64,000 nt of DNA from an uncultured Oscillospiraceae bacterium. Its GTDB lineage: Bacteria > Bacillota > Clostridia > Oscillospirales > Oscillospiraceae. The notes below the pieces were generated by a model that was given only the letters and a program-made list of their open reading frames with translations, was not told where the DNA came from and did no database searches. Position numbers and translations under genes: made by a program. Positions within the stretch are counted from its first letter, which is position 1; each line of letters begins with the position of its first letter. Below, one piece after another: positions 7,106 to 14,873 of the stretch. The stretch is taken from assembly GCA_934622035.1 (NCBI GenBank), contig CAKTVG010000016.1, positions 6,615 to 70,614 on the forward strand, read 5' to 3'.

Positions 7106-8028
7106 GTCAAAATTCGCTCCTTCCATGATTTTTCTTCGAACAGCGTCAGTTGGTCGGGCTTTGCCTTTTCGCGCTCGTAAAGGTCGTAGTTTGCAACGAG
7201 CAGCTCCGGAAACTCCCGTCCAACTTCATACCGCTGCACCATGCTGTGGACCCGCGTGAAATCGAAAAATTCGCAGCCCGCATACAGGCCGCGAATCTCC
7301 GGGCAGTCGTTGTAGGACAGCAGAAATTTGCCCTTTGCGCCGGTCAGCGCGCGATGCAGCCGCAGATGGTCGTCCCAGCCGAAGCCGCAGTCGTAGACGT
7401 ATTCGCTCGTGAAATATGGCGGGTCGCAGTAGAAAAAGCTGCTCTCACGGTCGTAATGGCGAATCAAGACTTCAAAATCCTGATTTTCAATCACCACATT
7501 CTCACAGCGCTTGGAAAACGCCTGCACCAGCCCGAACAGGCTGCGGATGCTGAACGGCTGGCTGGCAAACGATTTTCCGCCGCTGGAGTAGCTGTAACGC
7601 AGCAGCTTTAAGAACATGACCGCGCGGCGCAGGTCGTAGTCCTCTTGCGCCGCGGCGTACAGCTCCCGAATCTCGCGTGCTTCAATGGGTGGGAGCAAAA
7701 CCTCCGTCAGCTCCAACTGCGTCTGAAAGTAGGCGTCGTCAAATTCTTCTTTCCGGAAGAATTTTTTCAGTACATTGAAATCGTCGCGGGCGTTGAGATT
7801 CAGAAAGCCCAATGCGCGGATGAACTCGACCGGCCGGTCGCGCATACAGCGATACAAATTGACGAGGTTGCGGTTATAATCGTTGAGCACCTCGAATTTG
7901 TCCGGTATGGGCTTGCCCAGCAGCACCGCGCCCGACCCGCCGAACGGCTCAATATACCGCTCGTAATTCAACGGAAACAGCGAATACAAGATGGAAAGGA
8001 TGGATGTTTTGTTGCCCATCCACGTCAC
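7102..8028 (-). CDS. Dam-type DNA adenine N6-methyltransferase (D12 class)
   Basis: About 308 residues with the family motifs in order: an SAM-binding FxGxG-like IEPFGGSGAVLLGK near residues 26-39, and catalytic DPPY in SFFYCDPPYFTSEYVY near residue 198. D12-class enzymes methylate adenine in short sites; on mobile elements they protect incoming DNA from restriction, which fits the nearby ArdA. The GTG at 8028 is 16 bases from the AGGAGGTGA at 8045-8053. An in-frame ATC at 8040 would be better spaced and would add IKTP to the N terminus, as homologues have, so the true start may be there. Confidence 0.85.
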   Translation of the reverse strand: MTWMGNKTSILSILYSLFPLNYERYIEPFGGSGAVLLGKPIPDKFEVLNDYNRNLVNLYRCMRDRPVEFIRALGFLNLNARDDFNVLKKFFRKEEFDDAYFQTQLELTEVLLPPIEAREIRELYAAAQEDYDLRRAVMFLKLLRYSYSSGGKSFASQPFSIRSLFGLVQAFSKRCENVVIENQDFEVLIRHYDRESSFFYCDPPYFTSEYVYDCGFGWDDHLRLHRALTGAKGKFLLSYNDCPEIRGLYAGCEFFDFTRVHSMVQRYEVGREFPELLVANYDLYEREKAKPDQLTLFEEKSWKERILT

Positions 8029-8051
8029 GGGTGTCTTGATGGAATCACCTC

Positions 8052-8318
8052 CTAAAGCCTCGGCGCATCCAATGCTGTGCTTTGCTCCGCAGCCAGCTCT
8101 GCCGTGGTGAGCTTGCGGAAATCATCCTCACCGGGAATCAGGGCAAGACCGCGGCCATTGTCCCAGCGCATCTGGAGCTGTCCGAGATCGTCCACGCATT
8201 GGACCGTACCGCGCGTGCCGGACGGCACCGGACAATATGGATCGTTCATGCGCAAAAGCTGCAAGCGCGTACCGGGCGGGTACTGGCTGCGAAGTCGTGC
8301 AAGTGCTTGTGGTGTCAT
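8052..8318 (-). CDS. DUF4314 family protein
   Basis: 88 residues from ATG 8318, preceded by GGAGGG. It contains the pattern of DUF4314: LRSQYPPGTRLQLLRMNDPY, then GTRGTVQCVDDLGQLQMRWDNG, a small SH3-like beta barrel. Role unknown; it is a regular member of the accessory block of Tn1549-type elements. The start overlaps the stop of the DUF3849 gene by four bases, so the genes are translationally coupled. Confidence 0.8.
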   Translation of the reverse strand: MTPQALARLRSQYPPGTRLQLLRMNDPYCPVPSGTRGTVQCVDDLGQLQMRWDNGRGLALIPGEDDFRKLTTAELAAEQSTALDAPRL

Positions 8319-9070
8319 TTGAAATCCCTCCTTCTTTTACATGGACTGCTCACAAAGTGCATTTTTTCTGTCAGGCCCTCCCTCTGCCGGAGCTGCGTCA
8401 GGCTCTCTTTTGCCCAATCGGGCAGGAATTCGTCGTCCAACACGCCGATAAACTCATGACGATTCCAGCGGGTCGTTTCGCCGTCGGCAAGGCAGGTGCA
8501 GCGCACCGAGCGGCCAATTGCATTCGGACGGCAGCCGAAGCCGTCGTGTGCCAGCCAGAGCTGGTTTTTCTGGCTCCAGCAGGATTCCTTCAAAACATCC
8601 GGGCTGAGCACCAGCACCTTGCCGGTATAATCCTGCTCCGCGCGATTGCCGGTGCAATGCTCCGGGCCGAACAACTCCAGTGCCTGATATGCTTCGCGGT
8701 AGAGATCTACGAAGCCATCCAGCACTGCCGGGTGGCTTCGTACCGTGAATTCCGCGTTGTGCTGCTCATCCGGAGGAATCCAGAGCTGCGCCGCCCATTG
8801 CTTATTTGTTCGGCTGAACCGTCCGTCCCACGAAAGGCGCTGCAGGGTCGCCGCCAGCACCCATTCCGTGCGCTTGAAGCCGTATTCCTCCAGCACAGGT
8901 TTTAGGCAGTCCGGCTTCAGGTGCATCCCGTCAAAGTTCTGCCGGATGGCCGCCTCGATGGCATCCCGGCAGGCGATATTGGCCCGATGGCTGGCGCGCC
9001 AAAGATCGAGCTGATGTTTCTCTCCGGCCTCGCGCGCGGAGCCGTGATAGAGAAATTCATAATCTTTCAT
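8315..9070 (-). CDS. DUF3849 domain protein
   Basis: 251 residues from ATG 9070 behind AAGGAGAAG; the frame could extend to 9097 but has no ribosome site there. The N-terminal part (LYHGSAREAGE, LWRASHRANIACRDAIEAAI) is the signature of DUF3849, found in conjugative elements. The middle and C-terminal parts are rich in Trp and Cys and have no assignable motif. It overlaps the stop of the upstream unknown gene by 14 bases. Function unknown; an accessory role in transfer or host take-over is inferred from location. Confidence 0.75.
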   Translation of the reverse strand: MKDYEFLYHGSAREAGEKHQLDLWRASHRANIACRDAIEAAIRQNFDGMHLKPDCLKPVLEEYGFKRTEWVLAATLQRLSWDGRFSRTNKQWAAQLWIPPDEQHNAEFTVRSHPAVLDGFVDLYREAYQALELFGPEHCTGNRAEQDYTGKVLVLSPDVLKESCWSQKNQLWLAHDGFGCRPNAIGRSVRCTCLADGETTRWNRHEFIGVLDDEFLPDWAKESLTQLRQREGLTEKMHFVSSPCKRRRDFK

Positions 9071-9761
9071 CTGTGTTCTTCTCCTTGTTCCTTTCAAAAG
9101 CTCCTAACGCCGCAGCCCCGAAGTGGGAGATAGCGGCAGCCTGCGTGATGAGGTAAAATGCCCGGTCGGAAATGGCCTCTCTGTCGGCCAGCTCACAGAG
9201 TGAGATCTGCCGCTGGCCGGTCTGCAACTCCTTGACGGCTTTCCACAAGGCGTAGCCGTCCGCAGAAAGCGCGACGAGGCGAATTGCCACAAAATTGAGC
9301 TTTCCGCGCTCGTCCAGATGACTTTTGCAGCAATTCCAAAGTGCGCTGTCCGCCGTCAGAAGATACAGAGCTGCGAGCGCGCGATTGTCCGGTTTACGCA
9401 GAGACCTCTGCTGCATTTCGAAAATGTTTCTGTGGCGGTTGTTTTGAAACATTGCGGTTTTCTTCTCCTTGCCGTAGATTTGGGAAAGACGCAGACGGAG
9501 GTCTGCGCTAGCTGCGTCACCGAGCGCCGCACGGACGGCCTCATAAAAAGAAGCTGCACCGCATTCCAGACGAATCTCCAAAAACGGACATTCCGAAACG
9601 GTGCAGCTTTTCCGGTGATAATGCAGGCAGCAACGGCAGTCGCAGTCCTGCTTTGTGAAGCGGTACGGCCTGCGCCGACCGCCGCCGCGCTGGACGAACC
9701 CCGGCGGCTTTTTCATGAGAGCCTCCATGCGGTTGCCCTCCGGTGTTGTGGTGAAGTACAT
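9057..9761 (-). CDS. Conserved element protein with N-terminal cysteine cluster, paralogue of 13529-14217
   Basis: 234 residues starting MYFTTTPEGNRMEALMKKPP. A likely zinc site follows at residues 38-68 (CDCRCCLHYHRKSC, SECPF, LECG). The C-terminal half is helical and includes ELQTGQRQISLCELADREAIS, which looks like a helix-turn-helix-sized unit. The same architecture, with closely similar sequence in the C-terminal third, occurs in the broken gene at 13529-14217, so the element carries a duplication. No family name recognised. It is translationally coupled to the DUF3849 gene. Confidence 0.65.
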   Translation of the reverse strand: MYFTTTPEGNRMEALMKKPPGFVQRGGGRRRPYRFTKQDCDCRCCLHYHRKSCTVSECPFLEIRLECGAASFYEAVRAALGDAASADLRLRLSQIYGKEKKTAMFQNNRHRNIFEMQQRSLRKPDNRALAALYLLTADSALWNCCKSHLDERGKLNFVAIRLVALSADGYALWKAVKELQTGQRQISLCELADREAISDRAFYLITQAAAISHFGAAALGAFERNKEKNTDERL

Positions 9762-9845
9762 CTGATTTTTCCTTTCGTTTCATATTTTGGCGAGAAAACA
9801 AAATCTGAGTCCTGTTTTAAGGCTCCGAATTCATGTCTTTGCGTT

Positions 9846-10319
9846 TTAAAATTTCATTTCCATCTGCGGTGCAAGCCGCTCCGGCTCGCTCTGACTACCC
9901 AAAGCACCGGAATCAAGAGTGTGGTCAAACGGCTCATCATTTCCGTCCATAGTCGCGTTCTCCTGCACGGTTTGCTCTCTGTCGTAGAACTCTAATTCGT
10001 AGATCACGCCGCGGTCTTTATTCCTCGCATCCTTTACCTTGACCGTCGTACCGTCAAAAATATAGGCATCTGCCTTGGCGAAATCCGTCCGGAAGCCTTT
10101 GCCGCCATTATCCGTCGAAAAGCGGCTGTCCGGCTGATCTTTGATTTTGGAATAGAAGCATACTGTCTGCACCGCAGTTACGACGCGGGTCAGCCCCACC
10201 AGATCGGGGTGATACTTTTGGCTGAGCGTCTTAAACTCAACGCCGGGTCGAATGAAGCGCTTCAACTCGGCAAGGTGCTTGAGCGCGACAGGCTTCCTCT
10301 GTTTTTCTGATTTCTCCAT
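9846..10319 (-). CDS. Conserved conjugative-element protein of unknown function
   Basis: 157 residues from ATG 10319 (GGGAGAAAT upstream; an in-frame GTG at 10325 is the alternative). A compact domain (about residues 10-125) includes LAELKRFIRPGVEF, GLTRVVTAVQT and CFYSKIKDQPDSRFST, and ends in a hydrophilic tail with DGNDEP. It resembles proteins of other Firmicutes elements by pattern, but I know no function. It lies 13 bases from the ArdA gene and is probably in the same transcript. Confidence 0.6.
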   Translation of the reverse strand: MEKSEKQRKPVALKHLAELKRFIRPGVEFKTLSQKYHPDLVGLTRVVTAVQTVCFYSKIKDQPDSRFSTDNGGKGFRTDFAKADAYIFDGTTVKVKDARNKDRGVIYELEFYDREQTVQENATMDGNDEPFDHTLDSGALGSQSEPERLAPQMEMKF

Positions 10320-10338
10320 ATTCACATTTCTCCCTGTG

Positions 10339-11481
10339 TCACATCTGCATTTCTCTCATCGTCATAGGCTCGTCCTGATATAAAATGTCGAGCAAGCTCG
10401 TGTCGGTGTCGTTATAGATGAAATTACCGCCGACAAATTTGCCGTAGTATTCCTCGGCAATGTGCTCTCCGAATGCCTTGAAATCGAAGTAATCTTCCAA
10501 TTCGGGTGGAACGGCATAGCAATCGTTATGGTTGACAACATACCTGCCGACATCGCTGTAATTGGCTGCGTTCTCAATAACCGTAAAGCAGCCAATGTTT
10601 TTCGCGAGCCGTGCGAGCTGCCTGGCATCCTCAGCCTCGGCATATTCCGCAATCACCCACAGCTTTTCCAACTCCATATCTGCACTGTTGACGGCGGCCG
10701 CAAGGCGGTTCAGTTCGTAAACACCTTCCTCAGCGGCAATTTCCTTGAACCGCTCGACCCATTTTTCGCTTTCGATACAATGATCCTCCCATGAGAGTTC
10801 CACAACATCCGGCGTGGGCGCGCCGAGCCGCGCAAACGCTTTGTCGATGGCTTCGTCCTCGCAGGGGAGATACAGATATTCAGTTTTTCCATCGTATTCC
10901 GCTCGCAAAGAACAGAGCGTTGGCTCATATGCATACGGCGGAAAGTTCTGCCCATCATAAACCCTTTCGAATGGAGTATCCTCGTCGACGAAAAGCAGGC
11001 CGTGTTCGGTAAAAACGCCGTTGCCGGATTGAATCAGCTTCCGTCCGAATTCTGCATATTTCGGATCGTCCGCGTCATCCGCAGGCAGGCAGCCATTGAC
11101 CGCGAGCAGATATTCTCGGCCGATCTTTCCCATATCACTGATATCCTGAATCAGAGGATACCGGTTGAGGTTGAAACTCAGATTGATGAGGTCGGGCAGA
11201 GTATCGAAGCCCTCTGATTTCAGCGCCTCATAAAACCGGTATTCCTCATCTCCGAAGAAGCTGTCCATCCGCTTGGCAAGGAAGTTGACTTCGTCCAGAT
11301 CAACGAATCGGTCTTGGAGGAAGCTGAGTTCTTCGGGAAATACCACCTCTGCCACATACAGTTCCAGCGGCGTGATATTCTCGGCGTGAATTCTTGTAAG
11401 CGCCGCAGACATTTCTTTCTCGGTACAGGGAAAGCGCAGGTCAGCCTGACTGTTGCCATATTTGATTTTCAGTTTGATCAT
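10339..11481 (-). CDS. ardA: ArdA-like antirestriction protein
   Basis: 380 residues from ATG 11481 behind GAGGAGA. ArdA proteins are acidic DNA mimics that block type I restriction enzymes during entry into a new host. The C-terminal third shows the family pattern (ARLAKNIGCFTVIENAANYS, GRYVVN, ELEDYFDFKAFGEHIAEE) and the whole protein is strongly acidic. At 380 residues it is longer than the classical ~165-residue ArdA; the N-terminal half also looks ArdA-like (LYVAEVVFPEELSFLQDRF), consistent with the longer forms in Firmicutes elements. It works in the same sense as the neighbouring methylase. Confidence 0.75.
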   Translation of the reverse strand: MIKLKIKYGNSQADLRFPCTEKEMSAALTRIHAENITPLELYVAEVVFPEELSFLQDRFVDLDEVNFLAKRMDSFFGDEEYRFYEALKSEGFDTLPDLINLSFNLNRYPLIQDISDMGKIGREYLLAVNGCLPADDADDPKYAEFGRKLIQSGNGVFTEHGLLFVDEDTPFERVYDGQNFPPYAYEPTLCSLRAEYDGKTEYLYLPCEDEAIDKAFARLGAPTPDVVELSWEDHCIESEKWVERFKEIAAEEGVYELNRLAAAVNSADMELEKLWVIAEYAEAEDARQLARLAKNIGCFTVIENAANYSDVGRYVVNHNDCYAVPPELEDYFDFKAFGEHIAEEYYGKFVGGNFIYNDTDTSLLDILYQDEPMTMREMQM

Positions 11482-11510
11482 GGCGATTCTCCTCTTTGAT
11501 TTTCAGGTTT

Positions 11511-12560
11511 TTAGCAGAGCTTCATTTCCTCGGCCTCCTGCGGAGAGGTGTCGGAAAGAAAATCGGAGAAATTCTCCTTTTCACCGAAAAAATTCGGGCT
11601 TGTTTCTTCGTCAAGCAAGATATATCCGCTTTCTCCGAAGTCCAGCGGCTCTTTCAGAATCACAGAGCCGCCGTGGTTAACGCCGACCCGTGGTTCTACG
11701 GAGCAGAATTTGCCGCCGTCATCGCTGTGGCGCAGGTGGTAGCAATACAACCCCTCCGGGATGTCTGCATCCGTCAGTCGGGCATTCGAGAACAGCGCTG
11801 TTTTACCGAGCAACTCGATTTTCTCGTATTCATCATCCTCCAGATTGACATAGCCTGTACCGGCTGCATTCAGGGCAAACCCATAGTCCAGCGGTTCCAG
11901 TCCCATCAGCTCACAGCCGAGATCAATGGCCTCCCGCTCTGTTTCGGGAAACCATTCTTCGATCCGTACTCCGTTCTGATAGCGGTATCTGCCGCAGTTA
12001 TAGCCGATGTCCTCATCAGCCCACTCGTGCTCGATCTCCACATCGGGGAACATCTCCGCCAGCTTTTCCATCACCGGATGCGGAGCAGACCATGCCGTCA
12101 GGAAGCTCAGGGCGTCCCCATCCTGATAGTCTACTTTCGTCTCACCGTAGCCGTAGGAATTCCATTTGGTGCCCCAATGCTGGTTGCACCACTCATACCA
12201 TGTAGGTACCCCGTATAAGCGAATGTTGTTCCAAGCGGCTTTCCCAAGTCTCCATTCCTTTTGACGAATATCCGAGTGCTGCCGAAGGAAAGCGTCCTCA
12301 CTTTTACGCGGAATGTTCTCCAGATCGTCCTGATGGGTCGTTCCGCCGAGGGTGTAGACCTCAATGAAATCCTGATAGGCTTTCAGCCCGGTACTCGTCT
12401 GACTGCCCGCCTCGATATTCAGGCTCTCCGGCATGGGTATGATCTTGTTGAAATCTACCGATCCGATTCCAAGATCATCATACTGGATGGCCTCCAGCAT
12501 GGCTCGGATCTGCTCAGGCCCTCCGTGCAGCGTCAGCACATTTGTTACATGGTTTGGCAC
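11511..12560 (-). CDS. YubB-like (DUF1281/Api92 type) protein with C-terminal LPD28 domain
   Basis: I place the start at GTG 12560 because AGGAGGA precedes it and the protein then begins VPNHVTNVLTLHG, the normal start of this family; the frame is open to ATG 12641 without a clear ribosome site. The N-terminal half (to about residue 200) is the ferredoxin-like YubB-type domain (MPNHVTN..., WGTKWN, FLTAWSAP, FP). The C-terminal ~80 residues (LFSNARLTDADIPEGLYCYH on to SGYILLDEE) match LPD28, a polyvalent-protein domain of mobile elements. Function unknown; such proteins accompany incoming DNA or counter host defence. Confidence 0.7.
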   Translation of the reverse strand: MPNHVTNVLTLHGGPEQIRAMLEAIQYDDLGIGSVDFNKIIPMPESLNIEAGSQTSTGLKAYQDFIEVYTLGGTTHQDDLENIPRKSEDAFLRQHSDIRQKEWRLGKAAWNNIRLYGVPTWYEWCNQHWGTKWNSYGYGETKVDYQDGDALSFLTAWSAPHPVMEKLAEMFPDVEIEHEWADEDIGYNCGRYRYQNGVRIEEWFPETEREAIDLGCELMGLEPLDYGFALNAAGTGYVNLEDDEYEKIELLGKTALFSNARLTDADIPEGLYCYHLRHSDDGGKFCSVEPRVGVNHGGSVILKEPLDFGESGYILLDEETSPNFFGEKENFSDFLSDTSPQEAEEMKLC

Positions 12561-12678
12561 ACATTCTTCCTCCTGTTCCATTTTCATCTCAAAGCCCTGC
12601 GCTTCCTGCATTGTCTGTTGTTCCGCCAGCTCCGCCGCCATGTGTTTACAATTGATCGTTCATTGACTGCGGCTCTTT

Positions 12679-13536
12679 TCATCCCAATTTCATTGTTTGA
12701 AAGTTAGGATTGGCTGACATCCGTTGGCGAAAGACAGTTTCATTTTCCATGAAGTAGTCGCTGCCGCTGTTCCAGAAGGAAACATAAATCTCACCGTCGG
12801 CAGTACGGATAGGGCGTTGTTCCACCCCCTCGCCGAAGCCGTCTGCTGCCTGCCCGATCAGTTCGTCGATCCATTCCTGTTCTTCTGCCGGGGAAAGGAC
12901 TTCCCGTAATCCGGTGCGGATCACACCGAACAGTTCCCCTTTTACCTCCTGCACATCCCAGACGGCGGAAACGATCTTTGCTTTGGCGGACTCGCTTCCG
13001 TCAAAGTAGTCGGCCATATCGTTCAGATCCTCGTTTTGCTTCTTTTGAAGCAGCTCCCGGATCGCTTGCTCATTGTCGAGCGCATAGCCGTTGTCTACCT
13101 CATACCAATCGCCGTATTCCTCGTCCGTCATACGGACCTGAAGCGGACAGTAGTAGTTGACGGTTGCGGCGATCAGGTCCGCTGTCATTGCCTGAATGTC
13201 CGCCAGAACCGCCTGCGGCGAGTGATACTGTCCATAGACGATGCTCTGCTCGATCTCATGCTGCACCTCCGGTCTGGCGTGTACCACAGCGTGAGCACAC
13301 ACATTGGCGTCCTCCAGCGAATGGGATGGTCGGAACAGCACCGCGAGATTCTGCCCGATGTCCGACTCAGAATAGAGCTTGACGGAGATCGGCTGATTTT
13401 CTTCATCCATGATTGGAATGTCCTTGCCCAGCCTGCGGACACCGATCTGCGACAGTTCATATTGCAGACTCAGGCGATCCATGGGCAGCTCCAAAATTGC
13501 AGTCTGTTCGTTATATGAGATTATGGCTCTAAGCAT
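12679..13536 (-). CDS. Conserved conjugative-element protein of unknown function
   Basis: 285 residues from ATG 13536; the start overlaps the stop of the upstream frame by eight bases (ATGCTTAG), so translation is coupled. The N terminus (RAIISYNEQTAILELPMDRL) resembles the start of ArdA-like element proteins that read an extended beta sheet. No motif can be assigned to the acidic remainder (QKKQNEDLNDMADYFDGSES, SFWNSGSDYFMENE). It sits in the ArdA/YubB block and is probably an accessory factor. Confidence 0.55.
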   Translation of the reverse strand: MLRAIISYNEQTAILELPMDRLSLQYELSQIGVRRLGKDIPIMDEENQPISVKLYSESDIGQNLAVLFRPSHSLEDANVCAHAVVHARPEVQHEIEQSIVYGQYHSPQAVLADIQAMTADLIAATVNYYCPLQVRMTDEEYGDWYEVDNGYALDNEQAIRELLQKKQNEDLNDMADYFDGSESAKAKIVSAVWDVQEVKGELFGVIRTGLREVLSPAEEQEWIDELIGQAADGFGEGVEQRPIRTADGEIYVSFWNSGSDYFMENETVFRQRMSANPNFQTMKLG

Positions 13537-14217
13537 GGCGCACCTCCGCTTTCAGCACCGCCGCACCGAAGCGGGCAATTGTGACTGCCTGCACGATCAG
13601 GCGAAAGGCCCAATCTGAGATCACGCTGCTATCAGCCAGCTCACACAGCGAGATCTGCCGCTCACCGGTCTGCAATTCCTTGACCGCTTTCCAAAGAGCA
13701 TAGCAGTCTGTAGACACATCGCCGAGGCGCACCGCCTGCAGATCGACTTTGCCACGGTCGGAAAAGTATCGCCTTGTCTTGAACCACAAGGTCTGATCCG
13801 CAGTCAGAAGATACAGCACAGCAAGGCTGCGGTGATCCGGTTTTCGCAGGTGCAATTTCTGCGCCTCAAAACGCTGTTTGTGCAGATCGGTTTGAAAAAT
13901 CATAGGGGCATCATCCTTTCTGTCGTAGAGATGTGAAAGCCGTCTTTGAAACGGCGTATGTCGTGCGTCGGCGAATGCCGCATGAATGGCTTCATAAAAA
14001 GAGGCTGCGCCGCAGGTGAGCCCGAATCCAGTACCGGACAGACCTCCATGGAGCAGCCTTTCTTTTTTCTGTGGTAGAGGCAGAGCCTGCAATCGCAGTC
14101 CGCTTTGCTGAATGGATATACCCCACGGATCCTACCGCCGCCCCGTTGATTTCCACCGGGCGGTCGCTGCATGATGGCCTCCATGCTGTTGAGGGATGGC
14201 GTGCTGGTGAAGTACAT
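13529..14217 (-). pseudogene. Frameshifted paralogue of the cysteine-cluster element protein
   Basis: The start at 14217 (AAGGAGCG upstream) gives MYFTSTPSLNSMEAIMQRPP and a cysteine cluster CDCRLCLYHRKKKGC, as in the gene at 9057-9761. Near 14021-14025 the frame breaks: the first frame continues to a stop at 13900, while the correct C-terminal sequence (TCGAASFYEAIHAAF ... ELQTGERQISLCELADSS) is in the next frame to 13529. Aligning with the paralogue shows one base missing in a GGG run. It could be a sequencing slip or a true mutation. Intact, it would be about 229 residues. Confidence 0.7.
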
Positions 14218-14242
14218 TTTGATCGCTCCTTTTTCGTGAAAT

Positions 14243-14279
14243 AGAAAAAGCCCGAAGTCTTTTGCAAAACTTCGGGCTT
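14243..14279 (-). terminator. Terminator/attenuator just upstream of the cysteine-cluster pseudogene
   Basis: Minus strand: AAGCCCGAAGT-N10-ACTTCGGGCTT, a perfect 11-bp stem followed by TTTCTATTTC. It ends about 20 bases before the ribosome site of the gene starting at 14217, so readthrough would control that operon. Confidence 0.7.
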
Positions 14280-14293
14280 GAAAAATGCGAAAC

Positions 14294-14319
14294 GGCGGAC
14301 AAGTTTAGGCTTGTCCGCC
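14294..14319. other. Perfect 10-bp hairpin in the leader region
   Basis: GGCGGACAAG-TTTAGG-CTTGTCCGCC. No T run on either side. It is the second of three hairpins within 210 bases. Confidence 0.5.
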
Positions 14320-14426
14320 ATCTGCGAATATTTGGTTGTACGGGAGTTCGATACTGCACCCAAAGGGAAGACAACGGTTTTACATCTTCACATATGCATC
14401 TCGAAATCCCGGCATTTGGGCAGCAA

Positions 14427-14451
14427 AAAACCCCGATAAAATCGGGGTTTT
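14427..14451. terminator. Bidirectional intrinsic terminator
   Basis: AAAACCCCGAT-AAA-ATCGGGGTTTT, an 11-bp perfect stem with A/T runs on both sides. The remaining sequence from 14320 to 14551 contains no gene I can support. Confidence 0.75.
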
Positions 14452-14551
14452 CGCGGAACATATCCTTTTTATATTCCTTTTATGTGAAGACAGGACAATA
14501 GAGATGTTTTTGTGTTTTCGCTGTCATGACTTGAACCCGTGTAATATATAG

Positions 14552-14752
14552 TTACAATCCTAATTCCCGTTCTGCGGATGCTATCATCTGACGATATTCC
14601 TGTTGCAACTCATATGGTATGTTGCTGTATCCATCAATCTTGTTATCCGCTTGTATCAAAAATCTTCTTGCGGTTTCTTTATTGGAAGCAGACTTTGCAG
14701 CTTCAATTAATGCACTAAGTTCACTTTCAAATTCCCATTTAGGTATTTTCAT
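14552..14752 (-). CDS. Small hypothetical protein
   Basis: 66 residues from ATG 14752, with AAAGGAA upstream. It is mostly helical and charged (KIPKWEFESELSALIEAAKS, then NKETARRFLIQADNKIDGYS) and has no signal peptide or cysteine. Base composition is AT-rich like the PIN-protein gene 100 bases upstream, and the two could be one acquired unit. I do not recognise it. Confidence 0.55.
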   Translation of the reverse strand: MKIPKWEFESELSALIEAAKSASNKETARRFLIQADNKIDGYSNIPYELQQEYRQMIASAERELGL

Positions 14753-14873
14753 AATCATTTCCTTTCTTTGAACATAAAAGTTCATTTGTTGTTCCGCTTT
14801 TTTAAGATGATTTCACATTCATCATATAATAAGCATAAAATTTACATCTCTAATCAAGTCCAAGCCAACGCTT

